NCBI RefSeq assembly: GCF_019061305.1
Contig: NZ_JAHQZT010000005.1
Coordinates: forward strand, 124,001 to 188,000
Origin: Marinobacterium weihaiense
GTDB lineage: Bacteria > Pseudomonadota > Gammaproteobacteria > Pseudomonadales > Balneatricaceae
Reading direction: 5' to 3'
Length of the DNA: 64,000 nt
Below are positions 26,351 through 35,623 of the stretch, in pieces. Below the pieces are notes generated by a model. The model did not search any database, was not told the DNA's origin, and saw only the letters and a list, made by a program, of their open reading frames with translations. Position 1 is the stretch's first letter. Each line of letters begins with the position of its first letter. The position numbers and the translations under genes were made by a program.

Positions 26351-28012
26351 TCAGATCAGGCCGGCCTGCTCGATTTGCTGCAGCAGAAACTCGACCTGAG
26401 CCGCCGGCGTGCCGTCCAGAGATGCGTCCAGCGTCAGCACCAGGTCGGCATCACCGTCTGTACGGCCATCCAGCAGCAGCAGACCAGCCGTTTTCAGTGC
26501 CGCGATCTGCTCGGCGCTCTGGTCGGTCACTGCCAGCGGCAGACGGCCTCGGTTAAACAGCTGCTGCTCCAGAGTGAATATCAGCGTGTTGCGCAGATCC
26601 TCGTTGCCACCCTGCAGGCGAACCACCGCAGCCTTTTGACCACAGCGCTGGGCACGCAGTTCAGTGCTGACAACCGACGCATTCTGCAGCTCGATGGCGC
26701 TGTCATTGACGCTGCGCGCTTCAATCATGCCGGCCGCAACGGTGGCATTGGTCAGGCGGTCAACCACGATGAACGAACCGGTGCCCTTGTGGCGACGGTA
26801 GTCGTCGGCAACGATCGGGCGCTCGAGGGTCACTTCTACCTGCGCGATTTCATTCAGGCCCAGGGTCGCGGCCGGGCTCTGTTCCAGTGTGTTGACGTCG
26901 ATGCGATGGCGAATGGCGCTGATACGACCGGCCGTGCGGGTGCTGGCCAGCTTGATCTCATAGTTGCGGCCCGGCACCAGCTCCTGTTCGGACATCCATA
27001 CCAGATGCGCCCCGAAGCGTGACGTGGATTCCGGTACCTGATGGCTGTGCACGATGATGTCACCGCGCGAGATGTCGATCTCGTCTTCCAGCGTCAGAGT
27101 CACGGACATGGGCGCGAAGGCTTCCTGCAGTTCACCGTCGAAGGTGACGATGGACTTCACCTTGCTGGACTTGCCTGAGGGCAGCACAGTGACTTCGTCG
27201 CCCGGGCGCACGATGCCGGCGCTGAGCGTGCCGCAGTACCCGCGGAAGTTCAGGTTCGGGCGGTTGACGTACTGCACCGGGAAACGCAGCTCCTCGAAGT
27301 TAGCGTCGCCGGCGATCTCCACGTTTTCCAGCGTCTGCATCAGCGATTCGCCGCTGTACCAGGGCATGTTCTCCGACGGGTTGACCACGTTGTCACCCTT
27401 GAGCGCGGAGATCGGCGCGAAGTGGATATCCTTCAGGCCCAGGCCCTTGGCGAAGTCCAGGTACTCCCGCTTGATCTCTTCAAAGCGTTCCTGGCTAAAG
27501 CCGACCAGGTCCATCTTGTTGATGGCGACCACGGTGTGCTTGATGCCCAGCAGGGACACGATGAAGCTGTGACGGCGAGTCTGTACCTGCACGCCGTGAC
27601 GGGCATCGATCAGAATGATCGCCAGGTCACAAGTGGAGGCGCCGGTGGCCATGTTGCGGGTGTACTGCTCGTGTCCCGGGGTGTCAGCGATGATGAACTT
27701 GCGCTTGGAGGTAGAGAAGTAGCGATAGGCCACGTCGATGGTGATGCCCTGTTCGCGCTCAGCCTGCAGACCATCAACCAGCAGGGCCAGGTCAATCTCT
27801 TCACCGGTGGTGCCGACTTTCTTACTGTCGCTCTGGATGGCGGCCAGCTGATCTTCATAGATCATTTTGGAATCGTGCAGCAGGCGGCCGATCAGGGTGG
27901 ATTTGCCGTCATCCACGCTGCCGCAGGTCAGAAAGCGCAGCAGTTCCTTGTTCTCGTGCTGATCCAGGTAGGCATCGATGTCGGTAGCGATCAAATCGGA
28001 TTGGTGTGACAT
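26351..28012 (-). CDS. cysN: Sulfate adenylyltransferase GTPase subunit, with degenerate C-terminal extension
   Basis: A 553-residue protein. The first 460 residues are a standard CysN GTPase ([34 protein letters not shown]), which uses GTP hydrolysis to drive adenylyl sulfate (APS) formation by CysD. Residues about 461-553 form an extra tail. It begins [14 protein letters not shown], which aligns without gaps to the APS-kinase opening VVxxTGLSGAGKST but lacks the P-loop Gly-Lys. It continues [10 protein letters not shown] and ends [12 protein letters not shown], like CysC termini. The tail is therefore probably a shrunken, inactive APS-kinase domain. cysD lies 114 bases upstream. Confidence 0.93.
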   Translation of the reverse strand: MSHQSDLIATDIDAYLDQHENKELLRFLTCGSVDDGKSTLIGRLLHDSKMIYEDQLAAIQSDSKKVGTTGEEIDLALLVDGLQAEREQGITIDVAYRYFSTSKRKFIIADTPGHEQYTRNMATGASTCDLAIILIDARHGVQVQTRRHSFIVSLLGIKHTVVAINKMDLVGFSQERFEEIKREYLDFAKGLGLKDIHFAPISALKGDNVVNPSENMPWYSGESLMQTLENVEIAGDANFEELRFPVQYVNRPNLNFRGYCGTLSAGIVRPGDEVTVLPSGKSSKVKSIVTFDGELQEAFAPMSVTLTLEDEIDISRGDIIVHSHQVPESTSRFGAHLVWMSEQELVPGRNYEIKLASTRTAGRISAIRHRIDVNTLEQSPAATLGLNEIAQVEVTLERPIVADDYRRHKGTGSFIVVDRLTNATVAAGMIEARSVNDSAIELQNASVVSTELRAQRCGQKAAVVRLQGGNEDLRNTLIFTLEQQLFNRGRLPLAVTDQSAEQIAALKTAGLLLLDGRTDGDADLVLTLDASLDGTPAAQVEFLLQQIEQAGLI

Positions 28013-28126
28013 GTTATCTTTTCCCGTGTTCTGTCTGTGGAGCCCGTCCGGCGCGTCTCAATATGTGCCTGTGCCCAGGAGGGCGGGCTCCCGCAATGAA
28101 GGCTGTAACCGCGTGTTAAATCGAGA

Positions 28127-29047
28127 TCAGAAGTAGCCTTCCATCTTCTTCTGTTCCATGGAGCCGGCGCTGTCGTGGTCGATGGCGCGGCCCTGGCGCT
28201 CCGACGTGGTGGTCAGCAGCATTTCCTGGATGATCTCGGGCAGAGTGTCGGCGTCGGATTCGACAGCACCGGTCAGCGGATAGCAGCCCAGGGTGCGGAA
28301 GCGGATGTTCTTCATCATCGGCACTTCGCCCTCGGCCAGCGGCAGGCGCTCATCGTCCACCATGACCAGCATGCCATCGCGCTCCACCACCGGGCGCACG
28401 GCGGAAAAATACAGCGGCACCAGCGGGATCTGCTCCAGATGGATGTACTGCCAGATATCCAGCTCGGTCCAGTTGGACAAGGGGAATACACGGATGCTCT
28501 CGCCTTTGTCGACACGGGTGTTGTAGGTGTTCCACAGTTCCGGGCGCTGGTTTTTCGGGTCCCAGCGGTGGTGCTTGTCACGGAAGGAGAATACGCGCTC
28601 CTTGGCGCGGGACTTCTCCTCGTCGCGGCGCGCGCCACCAAAAGCGGCGTCGAACTTGTACGTGTCCAGTGCCTGCTTCAGGCCCTGAGTCTTCATGATA
28701 TCGGTGTGCTTGGCCGAGCCGTGCTCGAACGGGCTGATACCCATTTCAACGCCTTCCGGGTTGATGTGCACGATCAGATCCATGCCGGCTTCCTGTGCCA
28801 TCTTGTCACGGAACTGGATCATTTCCTTGAACTTCCAGGTGGTGTCCACGTGCAGCAGCGGGAAGGGCGGCTTACCCGGATAAAAGGCCTTGCGGGCAAG
28901 GTGCAGCATCACCGAAGAGTCCTTGCCAATGGAGTAGAGCATGACCGGATTATCAAACTCGGCCGCCACCTCGCGGATGATGTGAATGCTCTCGGCCTCG
29001 AGCTGTTTCAGATGGGTCAGGCGGTGTTCCGGCAACAGATTCATCAT
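28127..29047 (-). CDS. cysD: Sulfate adenylyltransferase subunit 2
   Basis: A 306-residue PP-loop ATP pyrophosphatase that adenylates sulfate to APS in complex with CysN. The pyrophosphate loop [14 protein letters not shown] and blocks [13 protein letters not shown] and [16 protein letters not shown] are typical. Two tandem ATG codons open the frame, so the start may be 29047 or 29044. It leads the cysDN operon, which is divergent from the cysI operon. Confidence 0.96.
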   Translation of the reverse strand: MMNLLPEHRLTHLKQLEAESIHIIREVAAEFDNPVMLYSIGKDSSVMLHLARKAFYPGKPPFPLLHVDTTWKFKEMIQFRDKMAQEAGMDLIVHINPEGVEMGISPFEHGSAKHTDIMKTQGLKQALDTYKFDAAFGGARRDEEKSRAKERVFSFRDKHHRWDPKNQRPELWNTYNTRVDKGESIRVFPLSNWTELDIWQYIHLEQIPLVPLYFSAVRPVVERDGMLVMVDDERLPLAEGEVPMMKNIRFRTLGCYPLTGAVESDADTLPEIIQEMLLTTTSERQGRAIDHDSAGSMEQKKMEGYF

Positions 29048-29331
29048 TCGACTCTTTCAGTTGGTTAGTCCTTAAAGCCCATGTAAACCTGTGGGCTCAT
29101 AACTGAAAAGCATTATGTCGAAGAGTTTATAAAATAAAAAAGAATATATATGAATCCTCATATGCCTTTAAGCTATAAAGGAGGTTCATGAATGCCAGCC
29201 TGCGGACGCCACTAAGGTCTAAAATTCTAAAATAGAATAACAAAATTATTAATTAGTATTTTACGTTATAAAAGAGGGTGGGTAGCATGTCAGCCTGTTT
29301 TAATGACGCTTAATAACAAGGTTGACCTGAC
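29048..29331. promoter_or_regulatory. Divergent control region cysDN / cysI operon
   Basis: A 284-base, strongly AT-rich gap (particularly 29105-29275) between two divergent sulfate-assimilation operons in an otherwise GC-rich context. This is the expected place for CysB-type control and for both promoters. CysB sites have poor consensus, so none is marked. Confidence 0.55.
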
Positions 29332-30990
29332 ATGTACCAGTACACCGAAGTGGACCAGAAGCTGGTTGACGAACGGGTGGCGCAGTACCGCGACCAGACC
29401 CGGCGTTTTCTGGCTGGCGAGCTGCCGGATGAAGAGTTCCGTGCCCTGCGCCTGATGAATGGCCTCTATATCCAGCGTCAGGCGCCGATGCTGCGCGTGG
29501 CTATCCCCTACGGCCTGATGTCGTCCACGCAGCTGCGCAAGATGGCCCATATCGCCCGTACCTACGACAAGGGGTATGGCCACTTCACCACGCGTACCAA
29601 CATTCAGTACAACTGGCCCAAGCTGGAAGAAGTGCCGGATATCCTGGCCGAGCTGGCCGAAGTGCAGATGCACGCCATCCAGACGTCTGGCAACTGTATC
29701 CGCAACACCACCACAGACCCTTATGCCGGCGTGATCGCCAGTGAATTGGAAGATCCGCGTCCCTGGTGTGAAATTATCCGTCAGTGGTCCACGCTGCACC
29801 CGGAATTCGCCTACCTGCCGCGCAAGTTTAAGATTGCCGTGACCGGTGGCCCGGAAGACCGTGCCGCGTCTCAGGTGCATGATATCGGTCTGCATCTGGT
29901 GAAGAACGAACAGGGTGAAATCGGTTTTGAAGTGCTGGTGGGTGGCGGTCTGGGCCGTACGCCGATCATCGGCAAGCAGATTCGACCCTTCCTGGCACCC
30001 CAGGATCTGTTGTCGTACCTCGAAGCGATCATTCGCGTGTACAATCTCAACGGTCGTCGTGACAACAAGTACAAGGCGCGCATCAAGATCCTGGTCAATG
30101 CCATGGGCATCGATGCCTTCCGCGAGCAGGTGGAAGCCGAATGGGCCGAGATCCGTGAATCCGACCTGCGCCTGTCACAGGACGAGATTGACCAGGTGAA
30201 GGCTCAGTTTGCACCGCCGGCCTACGCGGCCGATGCGGTCAACAACACGCTGGATGCGCAACTGGCTCAGAATGATGACTTCCGCATCTGGTTCGAGCGC
30301 AACACCGTTGAGCACAAGGTGCCGGGCTATCGTATTGTAGTGGTATCGCTCAAGCCACACCTGCAAGCGCCAGGCGACATCACCGATCTGCAGATGGATG
30401 CTGTAGCCGATCTCGCCGATCGTTTCTCGTTTGGCGAGATTCGTGCCACCCATCACCAGAACCTGGTACTGGCCGACGTTAAGCAGGGCGACCTGCTCGA
30501 GGTGTGGAAGATCCTCAATGCCAACAATCTGGCACGCCCGAACATCGGCACTCTGACCGACATGATCGTCTGCCCGGGCTTCGATTTCTGTGGCCTGGCC
30601 AACGCCAAGACACTGAATATCGCCGACCAGATCAACGAAAAGTTCGAAAACGTGGATTACCTGCACGACATCGGCGAAGTGCGCCTGAATATGTCCGGCT
30701 GCATCAACGCCTGTGCGCATCATCACGTGGGCCACATTGGTATTCTCGGCGTCGACAAGAAAGGCGAGGACTGGTATCAGTTCACGCTTGGTGGCTCATC
30801 CGAAGCGGACGCGTCCCTGGGCAAGGTGCTGGGCAAGGCCATCGCGGCGGATGACGTCGCCAACACCATCGAAAAGATTTTGCTCGCGTACATCGATCAG
30901 CGCGAATCCGAAGCGGAAAGCTTCCTGGATGTGGTGCGTCGTGTCGGAGTTCAGCCGTTCAAGGAGGCCGTATATGCCGCTGATCATTAA
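29332..30990 (+). CDS. cysI: Sulfite reductase hemoprotein (nitrite/sulfite reductase family)
   Basis: A 552-residue siroheme/4Fe-4S enzyme reducing sulfite to sulfide. It has two ferredoxin-like half-domains. Cluster and siroheme ligands are in CPGFDFCGLA and SGCINACAHHH, and the substrate-binding arginine region is YGHFTTRTNIQYNW. No CysJ flavoprotein gene lies nearby, so electrons come from a ferredoxin or a reductase encoded elsewhere. It is followed, with overlap, by a DUF934 gene, then cysH, an arrangement common in pseudomonads and oceanospirilla. Confidence 0.93.
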   Translation: MYQYTEVDQKLVDERVAQYRDQTRRFLAGELPDEEFRALRLMNGLYIQRQAPMLRVAIPYGLMSSTQLRKMAHIARTYDKGYGHFTTRTNIQYNWPKLEEVPDILAELAEVQMHAIQTSGNCIRNTTTDPYAGVIASELEDPRPWCEIIRQWSTLHPEFAYLPRKFKIAVTGGPEDRAASQVHDIGLHLVKNEQGEIGFEVLVGGGLGRTPIIGKQIRPFLAPQDLLSYLEAIIRVYNLNGRRDNKYKARIKILVNAMGIDAFREQVEAEWAEIRESDLRLSQDEIDQVKAQFAPPAYAADAVNNTLDAQLAQNDDFRIWFERNTVEHKVPGYRIVVVSLKPHLQAPGDITDLQMDAVADLADRFSFGEIRATHHQNLVLADVKQGDLLEVWKILNANNLARPNIGTLTDMIVCPGFDFCGLANAKTLNIADQINEKFENVDYLHDIGEVRLNMSGCINACAHHHVGHIGILGVDKKGEDWYQFTLGGSSEADASLGKVLGKAIAADDVANTIEKILLAYIDQRESEAESFLDVVRRVGVQPFKEAVYAADH

Positions 30991-31450
30991 TCGTACCCCG
31001 GTCACTGAAGACACGTGGGTCACTCTGGCAGAAGACCAAGCGATTCCCGCTGACGGCGCCATCATTCTGCCGTTGGCGCAGTGGCTGGAAAACCGTGAGG
31101 CTCTGGCGGGTCGTGACATCGGCGTACAGGTCAACGGCGACGACGATCTGGAGCAGGTGCTGGCCCTGAACGGTCAGGTTGAGCTGATCGCCGTGGAATT
31201 CCCGGCCTTTACCGATGGCCGTGGCTTCAGCATTGCGCGTTTGCTGCGCCGTGCCGGTTACAAAGGCCAGTTGCGGGCCGTGGGTGATGTCACCCGTGAC
31301 CGTCTGGCGCACTTGGAGCGCTGCGGCTTCGATGCCCTGCTGGTACCGGAAGACCGCTACGCGCCGGAAGTGCTGAACGCCTTCGACGAAATGAGCGTTC
31401 GCTACCAGGGTGGCGCATCCGTAACCCGCCCGGCCTACCCGCAAAGCTGA
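30974..31450 (+). CDS. DUF934 protein of the sulfite reductase operon
   Basis: A 158-residue soluble protein matching the DUF934 group that almost always follows this type of cysI. Family-like blocks are FPAFTDGRGFSIARLLR and LRAVGDVTRDRLAHLERCGFD. Its start lies inside the end of cysI (17-base overlap) behind an AAGGAGG site. The function is unproven; a role as an accessory or electron-transfer factor for sulfite reductase has been proposed from context. Confidence 0.88.
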   Translation: MPLIINRTPVTEDTWVTLAEDQAIPADGAIILPLAQWLENREALAGRDIGVQVNGDDDLEQVLALNGQVELIAVEFPAFTDGRGFSIARLLRRAGYKGQLRAVGDVTRDRLAHLERCGFDALLVPEDRYAPEVLNAFDEMSVRYQGGASVTRPAYPQS

Positions 31451-31464
31451 CAAGGAGAACAGGA

Positions 31465-32088
31465 ATGAGCATCGATCTGGCCGCTGCCAACGCCGAACTG
31501 GCGGGCAAGACCCCGCAGGAAATCGTTGCCTGGGCGGTCGCCAACAGCAACCAGCCGCTGGTGACGACCAACTTTCGTCCCTACGAGTCGGTGATACTGC
31601 ACATGGCCGTACAGGCCAAGCCTGACATCCAGGTGCTGTGGGTGGATTCCGGTTACAACACGTCAGCCACGTACCGCTTCGCGGAAAAGCTGATCAAGGA
31701 CCTGAACCTGAACATCGTTACCTATATCCCCGAGATGAGTGCCGCACGCCGCAACGTGCTGATGGGCGGCATCCCGGACGTGGATGATCCTCAGCATGAC
31801 GAGTTTACCCGTCAGGTAAAACTGGAGCCGTTCCAGCGCGCGCTGGCCGAGCTCAAGCCGGACCTCTGGCTGAACGCGATCCGCAAGGATCAGACCGAAT
31901 TCCGCCAGTCACTGGATATCGTGTCTGCCAGCAAGGACGGCATCATCAAGGTGGCACCGCTGTTCAACTGGAGCGAAGCGGATATGGACGCCTACCTGGC
32001 CGCGCATGATCTGCCCAACGAACACGACTATTTCGACCCGACCAAGGCGCTTGAAACGCGTGAGTGCGGGCTGCATACGCAGCTGTAA
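31465..32088 (+). CDS. cysH: Phosphoadenylyl-sulfate reductase family protein
   Basis: A 207-residue PP-loop reductase that makes sulfite from PAPS (or APS). Markers are LWVDSGYNTSATYRF, the Arg-rich NAIRKDQTEFR and the C-terminal catalytic ECGLH. It has only that one cysteine, so the CC...CxxC cluster motif of APS reductases is absent, pointing to the PAPS-dependent, thioredoxin-linked type. It is shorter than E. coli CysH (244 residues). A GGAGA ribosome site lies upstream. PAPS would need an APS kinase, and the only kinase-like sequence here is the degenerate CysN tail. Confidence 0.88.
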   Translation: MSIDLAAANAELAGKTPQEIVAWAVANSNQPLVTTNFRPYESVILHMAVQAKPDIQVLWVDSGYNTSATYRFAEKLIKDLNLNIVTYIPEMSAARRNVLMGGIPDVDDPQHDEFTRQVKLEPFQRALAELKPDLWLNAIRKDQTEFRQSLDIVSASKDGIIKVAPLFNWSEADMDAYLAAHDLPNEHDYFDPTKALETRECGLHTQL

Positions 32089-32110
32089 TCTCGGCACTGT
32101 CGTTGTCTTG

Positions 32111-32135
32111 AAAACCCGCCGTGTGCGGGTTTTTG
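32111..32135. terminator. Bidirectional terminator between cysH and usp
   Basis: The stem AAAACCCGC / GCGGGTTTT has a short loop and T-runs on both sides between convergent genes. Confidence 0.9.
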
Positions 32136-32151
32136 CGTTTACAGCAGGCCG

Positions 32152-32541
32152 TTATTCATCGAGATTGACGATCAGCAAGTCGGCCTTCACATGGTTGACG
32201 AGTTTGGGAACGGAACTGAAGAGGCGGCTGATCAGGGTATGGTGGTGGCCACATACGACAAGATCAATACCACTGGTCTCGACCAAACCGGCCACCTTCA
32301 TATGCAAATCCCCGATGACCGACAGTGTCTCCGCTACGGGATAGCCAGACTCGTTGGCAAGTGTTTGTAGCTGCGCCTGTATTCGCTGTTCTTCTTTTGG
32401 GTCTTCCCTGATGTGGTCCGTTTCAACATACACGATTGAAAGCCGGCTATTGGCCGACTTGGCTTGTTCGATGGCTTTATCGATCAGAGCTTTGCTCGCG
32501 TCAGACAGGTCCACAGCGACAAGAATATGTTGATAGCTCAT
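32152..32541 (-). CDS. Universal stress protein, UspA type
   Basis: A 129-residue protein with the UspA fold: N-terminal HILVAVDLSDASKALIDKA and C-terminal LVVCGHHHTLISRLFSSV, which resembles E. coli UspA (VVCGHHQDFWSKLMSS). The GxxGxnGS/T ATP loop is not present, as in the non-ATP-binding UspA branch. A GGAG site precedes the ATG. It is a single gene; role in stress survival is inferred from the family. Confidence 0.92.
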   Translation of the reverse strand: MSYQHILVAVDLSDASKALIDKAIEQAKSANSRLSIVYVETDHIREDPKEEQRIQAQLQTLANESGYPVAETLSVIGDLHMKVAGLVETSGIDLVVCGHHHTLISRLFSSVPKLVNHVKADLLIVNLDE

Positions 32542-32653
32542 TACTTTTCTCCTGCTTAAGGAACGAGACGCTGTTCACAGCTTAGCAGGTTGGTGGGCAC
32601 GGGTAGGGCAGTCACAGCCGGGTCGAACGGGCAGAGCCAGACAAACAAGGCGC

Positions 32654-33437
32654 TTACAGGGTACTTAACGGACTTCTGACGCCCTGGACTCCCCGTTGCA
32701 ACACGTGCGTATAGATCTCGGTGGTCTTGACATCGGCGTGGCCGAGCTGTTGCGGTACCGTCCGAATATCCACGCCCGATTGCAGCAGGTGTGTAGCAAA
32801 GGAGTGCCGTAAGGTGTGACAGGATACCGGTTTACGGATATTTGCATCCCGCGCCGCTTTTTTTACCCGTTTGTTCAGGTTACTCTCATTGTAATGGTGC
32901 CGGCGCAGGACTTTGCCGGCGGAGTCAATACTCAGGCGGGAAGCAGGGAAGAGATAATGCCAGCCAGACTCGAACGGCGCATTGGGATACTTGCGAGCAA
33001 GCGCATCAGGCAGCCACACGCCGGCATAACCGGCTGTTCTCAGGTCTTGCAGCAGGAAGTTGTCGACCTTCCTGATTTGCTCATTCAGCAAGGGCAGAAG
33101 CTCTTCCGCCAGCGTTACCAACCTGTGCTTGCCACCCTTTCCGTTGACCACCCGAACCTGTCGGTAATCAAAGTCTATATCCCTGACTCTAAGCCTTACC
33201 AGCTCGATACGCCGCAGGCCCGAGCCGTACAGCATCGCCGCCATCAAGTAGTGAATACCGTTCAGCTCACAAAGCAGCGCAGAGACTTCCCGAGTCGTCA
33301 GTACAATGGGCAGTTTGGGGGGTATGGGCCTTGCAGTAGCCGGACAAGTCACCAACGGCTTGATCCAGACATTTGGTTTTGACAAACACGATAGCATTCA
33401 GGGTAATGGCTTGGGTGCCGGCAGACACAAGTGACTG
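32654..33437 (-). pseudogene. Integron integrase remnant (IntI type tyrosine recombinase)
   Basis: The longest intact frame (32654-33397) encodes a tyrosine recombinase catalytic domain with Arg (GSGLRR), Lys (GKGGKHR), HTLRHSF, LGHADVKTT and the tyrosine in TEIYTH. Between the Lys and the HxxR box it has the insertion specific to integron integrases (KYPNAPFESGWHYLFP, RRHHYNESN), and it ends GVRSPL like IntI1. Before the frame opening, another frame encodes VSAGTQAITLNAIVF, the IntI core-binding region, so a frameshift sits near 33345-33395. About 60-80 N-terminal residues are missing where IS110-like sequence begins near 33440. It is probably inactive. No attC or attI site was recognised. 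Confidence 0.85.
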
Positions 33438-33440
33438 TGG

Positions 33441-34016
33441 TGTCTAGTTAAATACTTACGCAATATTTTCGCCCCATCGTGTCTCATTCTTGAGCATGGT
33501 ATTCAGCACCACAATGAGCTTTCGCATGCAAGCGATGATGGCGACTTTGGCCGTTTGCCTTGGGCTTTTAGATGCTCGTAGAAGCGTTTGAAAACGGGGT
33601 TACATTGGATGGATGACAGCATCGCCATGAACATAACGGTGCCTATGCGGTGACGGCCTCCATGGATGCGCCGTTTGCCATTCCAGGAGCCGCTATCACG
33701 GTTCATGGGTGCGACACCGACGAGCGCGTCGAGTTGCGTTTGCCGAGCTCTGGAAGCTCGCTGAGCAGGGTGTACGCGAGGACTTTGCCGCCCCCCAGTA
33801 CACTGGTCAGGATCTCGGTTTTGATACGCCAATGCTTGACCTGCACAACAGCTTCATCGATCTGTTTGGTGATCGTCTTGATTTGAGTTTCCAGCGAACG
33901 TAGCAGCGCTTTGATAGAGCGGTGCAGGGCTTTGGGTAAGCTCTGGAGGCGGTTTTTCTTCATGCTCTGCATTTCAAGCAATTGGCTGCGCCGAATGAGT
34001 AAGTCCTTGATCATCC
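33441..34016 (-). pseudogene. IS110-family transposase remnant
   Basis: Three minus-strand frames together spell the C-terminal half of an IS110/IS1111-type transposase: DLLIRRSQLLEMQ to LAYTLLSELPELGK, then ALVGVAPMNRDSGSWNGKRRIHGGRHRI (the transposase_20 domain), then VAIIACMRKLIVVLN ending at the TAA at 33456-33458. At least two frameshifts separate them. The N-terminal DEDD catalytic domain is missing. IS110 elements lack terminal inverted repeats, so exact ends cannot be seen: one edge meets the integrase remnant near 33440, the other meets the ABC transporter gene near 34016. Confidence 0.87.
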
Positions 34017-34045
34017 GGGATACGACAACGCTGATACGTCGCTTG

Positions 34046-34885
34046 ATGGTGCTGGCGCTGCTGGTACTGCCGGCACTGGCCCAAGCCGAAACCTTTGTGT
34101 TCACGGCCATCCCGGATGCGGACGAATCACGCCTGCAGCAGCGTTTCGGCAAGGTGGCCGATTATCTGACTGAGACGCTGGGGGTCGAGGTTAGGTATAT
34201 CCCGGTGAAGTCCTATGCGGCGGCGATCACGGCGTTTCGCAACAACCAGGTACAGCTGGCCTGGTTCGGCGGCTTGTCGGGCGTACAGGCGCGGCGGCTG
34301 GTGCCGGGCTCCGAAGCGCTGGCGCAGGGCTATGAGGATCAGTTTTTCAAGAGTTACCTGATTGCGCACGCCGACACCGGCCTGACACCGACGGAGAGTT
34401 TGAGCGATGCCCTCAAGGGCAAGACGTTCACCTTCGGCTCCAAGGGGTCCACATCGGGCCGCCTGATGCCGGAATTCTATTTGCGTGAGCATTTCAGGGC
34501 CGCCCCCGAGGACATCTTCGACCGGGTCGGTTTTTCCGGCGACCACAGTCGGACCATTGCACAGGTGCAGGCCGGTGCCTACCAGGTGGGTGCGGTCAAC
34601 TTTGCCGTCTGGGAAAAGGAGCTGGCAGAGGGCAGGGTGGATGCCGACAAGGTCAGGGTGATCTGGACCACACCGACCTACCCGGACTACCAGTGGACCG
34701 TGCGGGGCGATGTCGACGCGCATTTCGGTGCCGGCTTCAAGGAGCGGGTGCGCGCGGCGCTGCTGGAGATGAAGGATCCCGAGCTGTTGTCCAGCTTCCC
34801 GCGCCAAGCGTTTGTACCGGCCGACAATGACGACTACGCGCCCATCGAGGCGACAGCCAAAGCGATCGGCCTGCTGGATGACTGA
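34046..34885 (+). CDS. PhnD-type ABC transporter substrate-binding protein (putative selenate/oxyanion)
   Basis: A roughly 279-residue periplasmic binding protein. The signal peptide LALLVLPALAQA ends at AETFVF. Family blocks are TAIPDADESRLQQRFGKVADYL, QLAWFGGLSGVQAR and FGSKGSTSGRLMPE, as in the PhnD-like subgroup annotated as putative selenate transporters; phosphonate or phosphite are alternatives. ATG 34046 is the first plausible start, but no ribosome site precedes it, and the transposase remnant ends only about 30 bases upstream. The normal promoter and perhaps a few N-terminal residues may have been lost. The ATPase and permease follow directly. Confidence 0.85.
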   Translation: MVLALLVLPALAQAETFVFTAIPDADESRLQQRFGKVADYLTETLGVEVRYIPVKSYAAAITAFRNNQVQLAWFGGLSGVQARRLVPGSEALAQGYEDQFFKSYLIAHADTGLTPTESLSDALKGKTFTFGSKGSTSGRLMPEFYLREHFRAAPEDIFDRVGFSGDHSRTIAQVQAGAYQVGAVNFAVWEKELAEGRVDADKVRVIWTTPTYPDYQWTVRGDVDAHFGAGFKERVRAALLEMKDPELLSSFPRQAFVPADNDDYAPIEATAKAIGLLDD

Positions 34886-34891
34886 ACACTC

Positions 34892-35623
34892 ATGAGTGGG
34901 CTGCCGGTTGTATTTCGGCTTTCGGGGCACTCCCTGGCGTATGGCGACCACCGGGTGCTGGACAACATCAGCCTGCAGATTCGTCGTGGCGAGAAGGTGG
35001 CCTTGCTGGGGCCGTCCGGTGCCGGCAAGACCACGCTGTTGCATATTCTGCACGACCAGCAACCTGAGCAAGTCGCACTGCAGCCGCAATCTGGTGGCCT
35101 GGTAGATATGCTGTCGGTGTACCAGAACGTGTTCATGGGCGGGCTGGCGCGGGTTGGTACACTGCCTGCGTTGTGGAATCTGCTGCGGCCCTTGCCGTCA
35201 CACCGGAAAGCAATCGCGGCGCTGGTAGAATCATTGGGTCTGACGGACAAACTCTGGCAGTCGGTGGACCGGCTCTCGGGCGGCCAGCGTCAGCGTGTTG
35301 CCATTGGGCGTGCCCTGTATCGTCAGCAGCCGGTTTTTCTGGGGGATGAGCCTGTATCGGCACTGGATCCGCTGCAGGCCGGGCTGCTGCTGGAGCTGCT
35401 GCTGGAGCGCCATGAGACGGCGGTTGTTAGCCTGCATGACCGTCGGCTGGCGCTGCAGCATTTCGATCGCATCATCGTCATGCGAGACGGGCGAATCAGC
35501 TGTGATTGCGCGGCATCCGCGTTGTCGGAAGCCGCCCTGAATGCCTGGTACCGGCAGGATGAGCCGCTGGAATCCGCACGCCAGCCGGATGCCGCCGATC
35601 CCTGGCTGATGAGTCGGCCATGA
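34892..35623 (+). CDS. ABC transporter ATP-binding protein, PhnC-like
   Basis: A 243-residue ATPase with Walker A GPSGAGKTT, signature LSGGQRQRVAIGRAL and Walker B VFLGDEP followed by the D-loop SALD. It powers import with the adjacent binding protein and permease. It begins six bases after the upstream stop and overlaps the permease start by four bases (ATGA). Confidence 0.92.
   Translation: MSGLPVVFRLSGHSLAYGDHRVLDNISLQIRRGEKVALLGPSGAGKTTLLHILHDQQPEQVALQPQSGGLVDMLSVYQNVFMGGLARVGTLPALWNLLRPLPSHRKAIAALVESLGLTDKLWQSVDRLSGGQRQRVAIGRALYRQQPVFLGDEPVSALDPLQAGLLLELLLERHETAVVSLHDRRLALQHFDRIIVMRDGRISCDCAASALSEAALNAWYRQDEPLESARQPDAADPWLMSRP

Noticed and set aside
32542-32653. Search for an attC or attI site beside the integrase remnant
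   Set aside because: No recognisable core site or cassette-like imperfect palindrome was seen on this side; the attI side is replaced by IS sequence.
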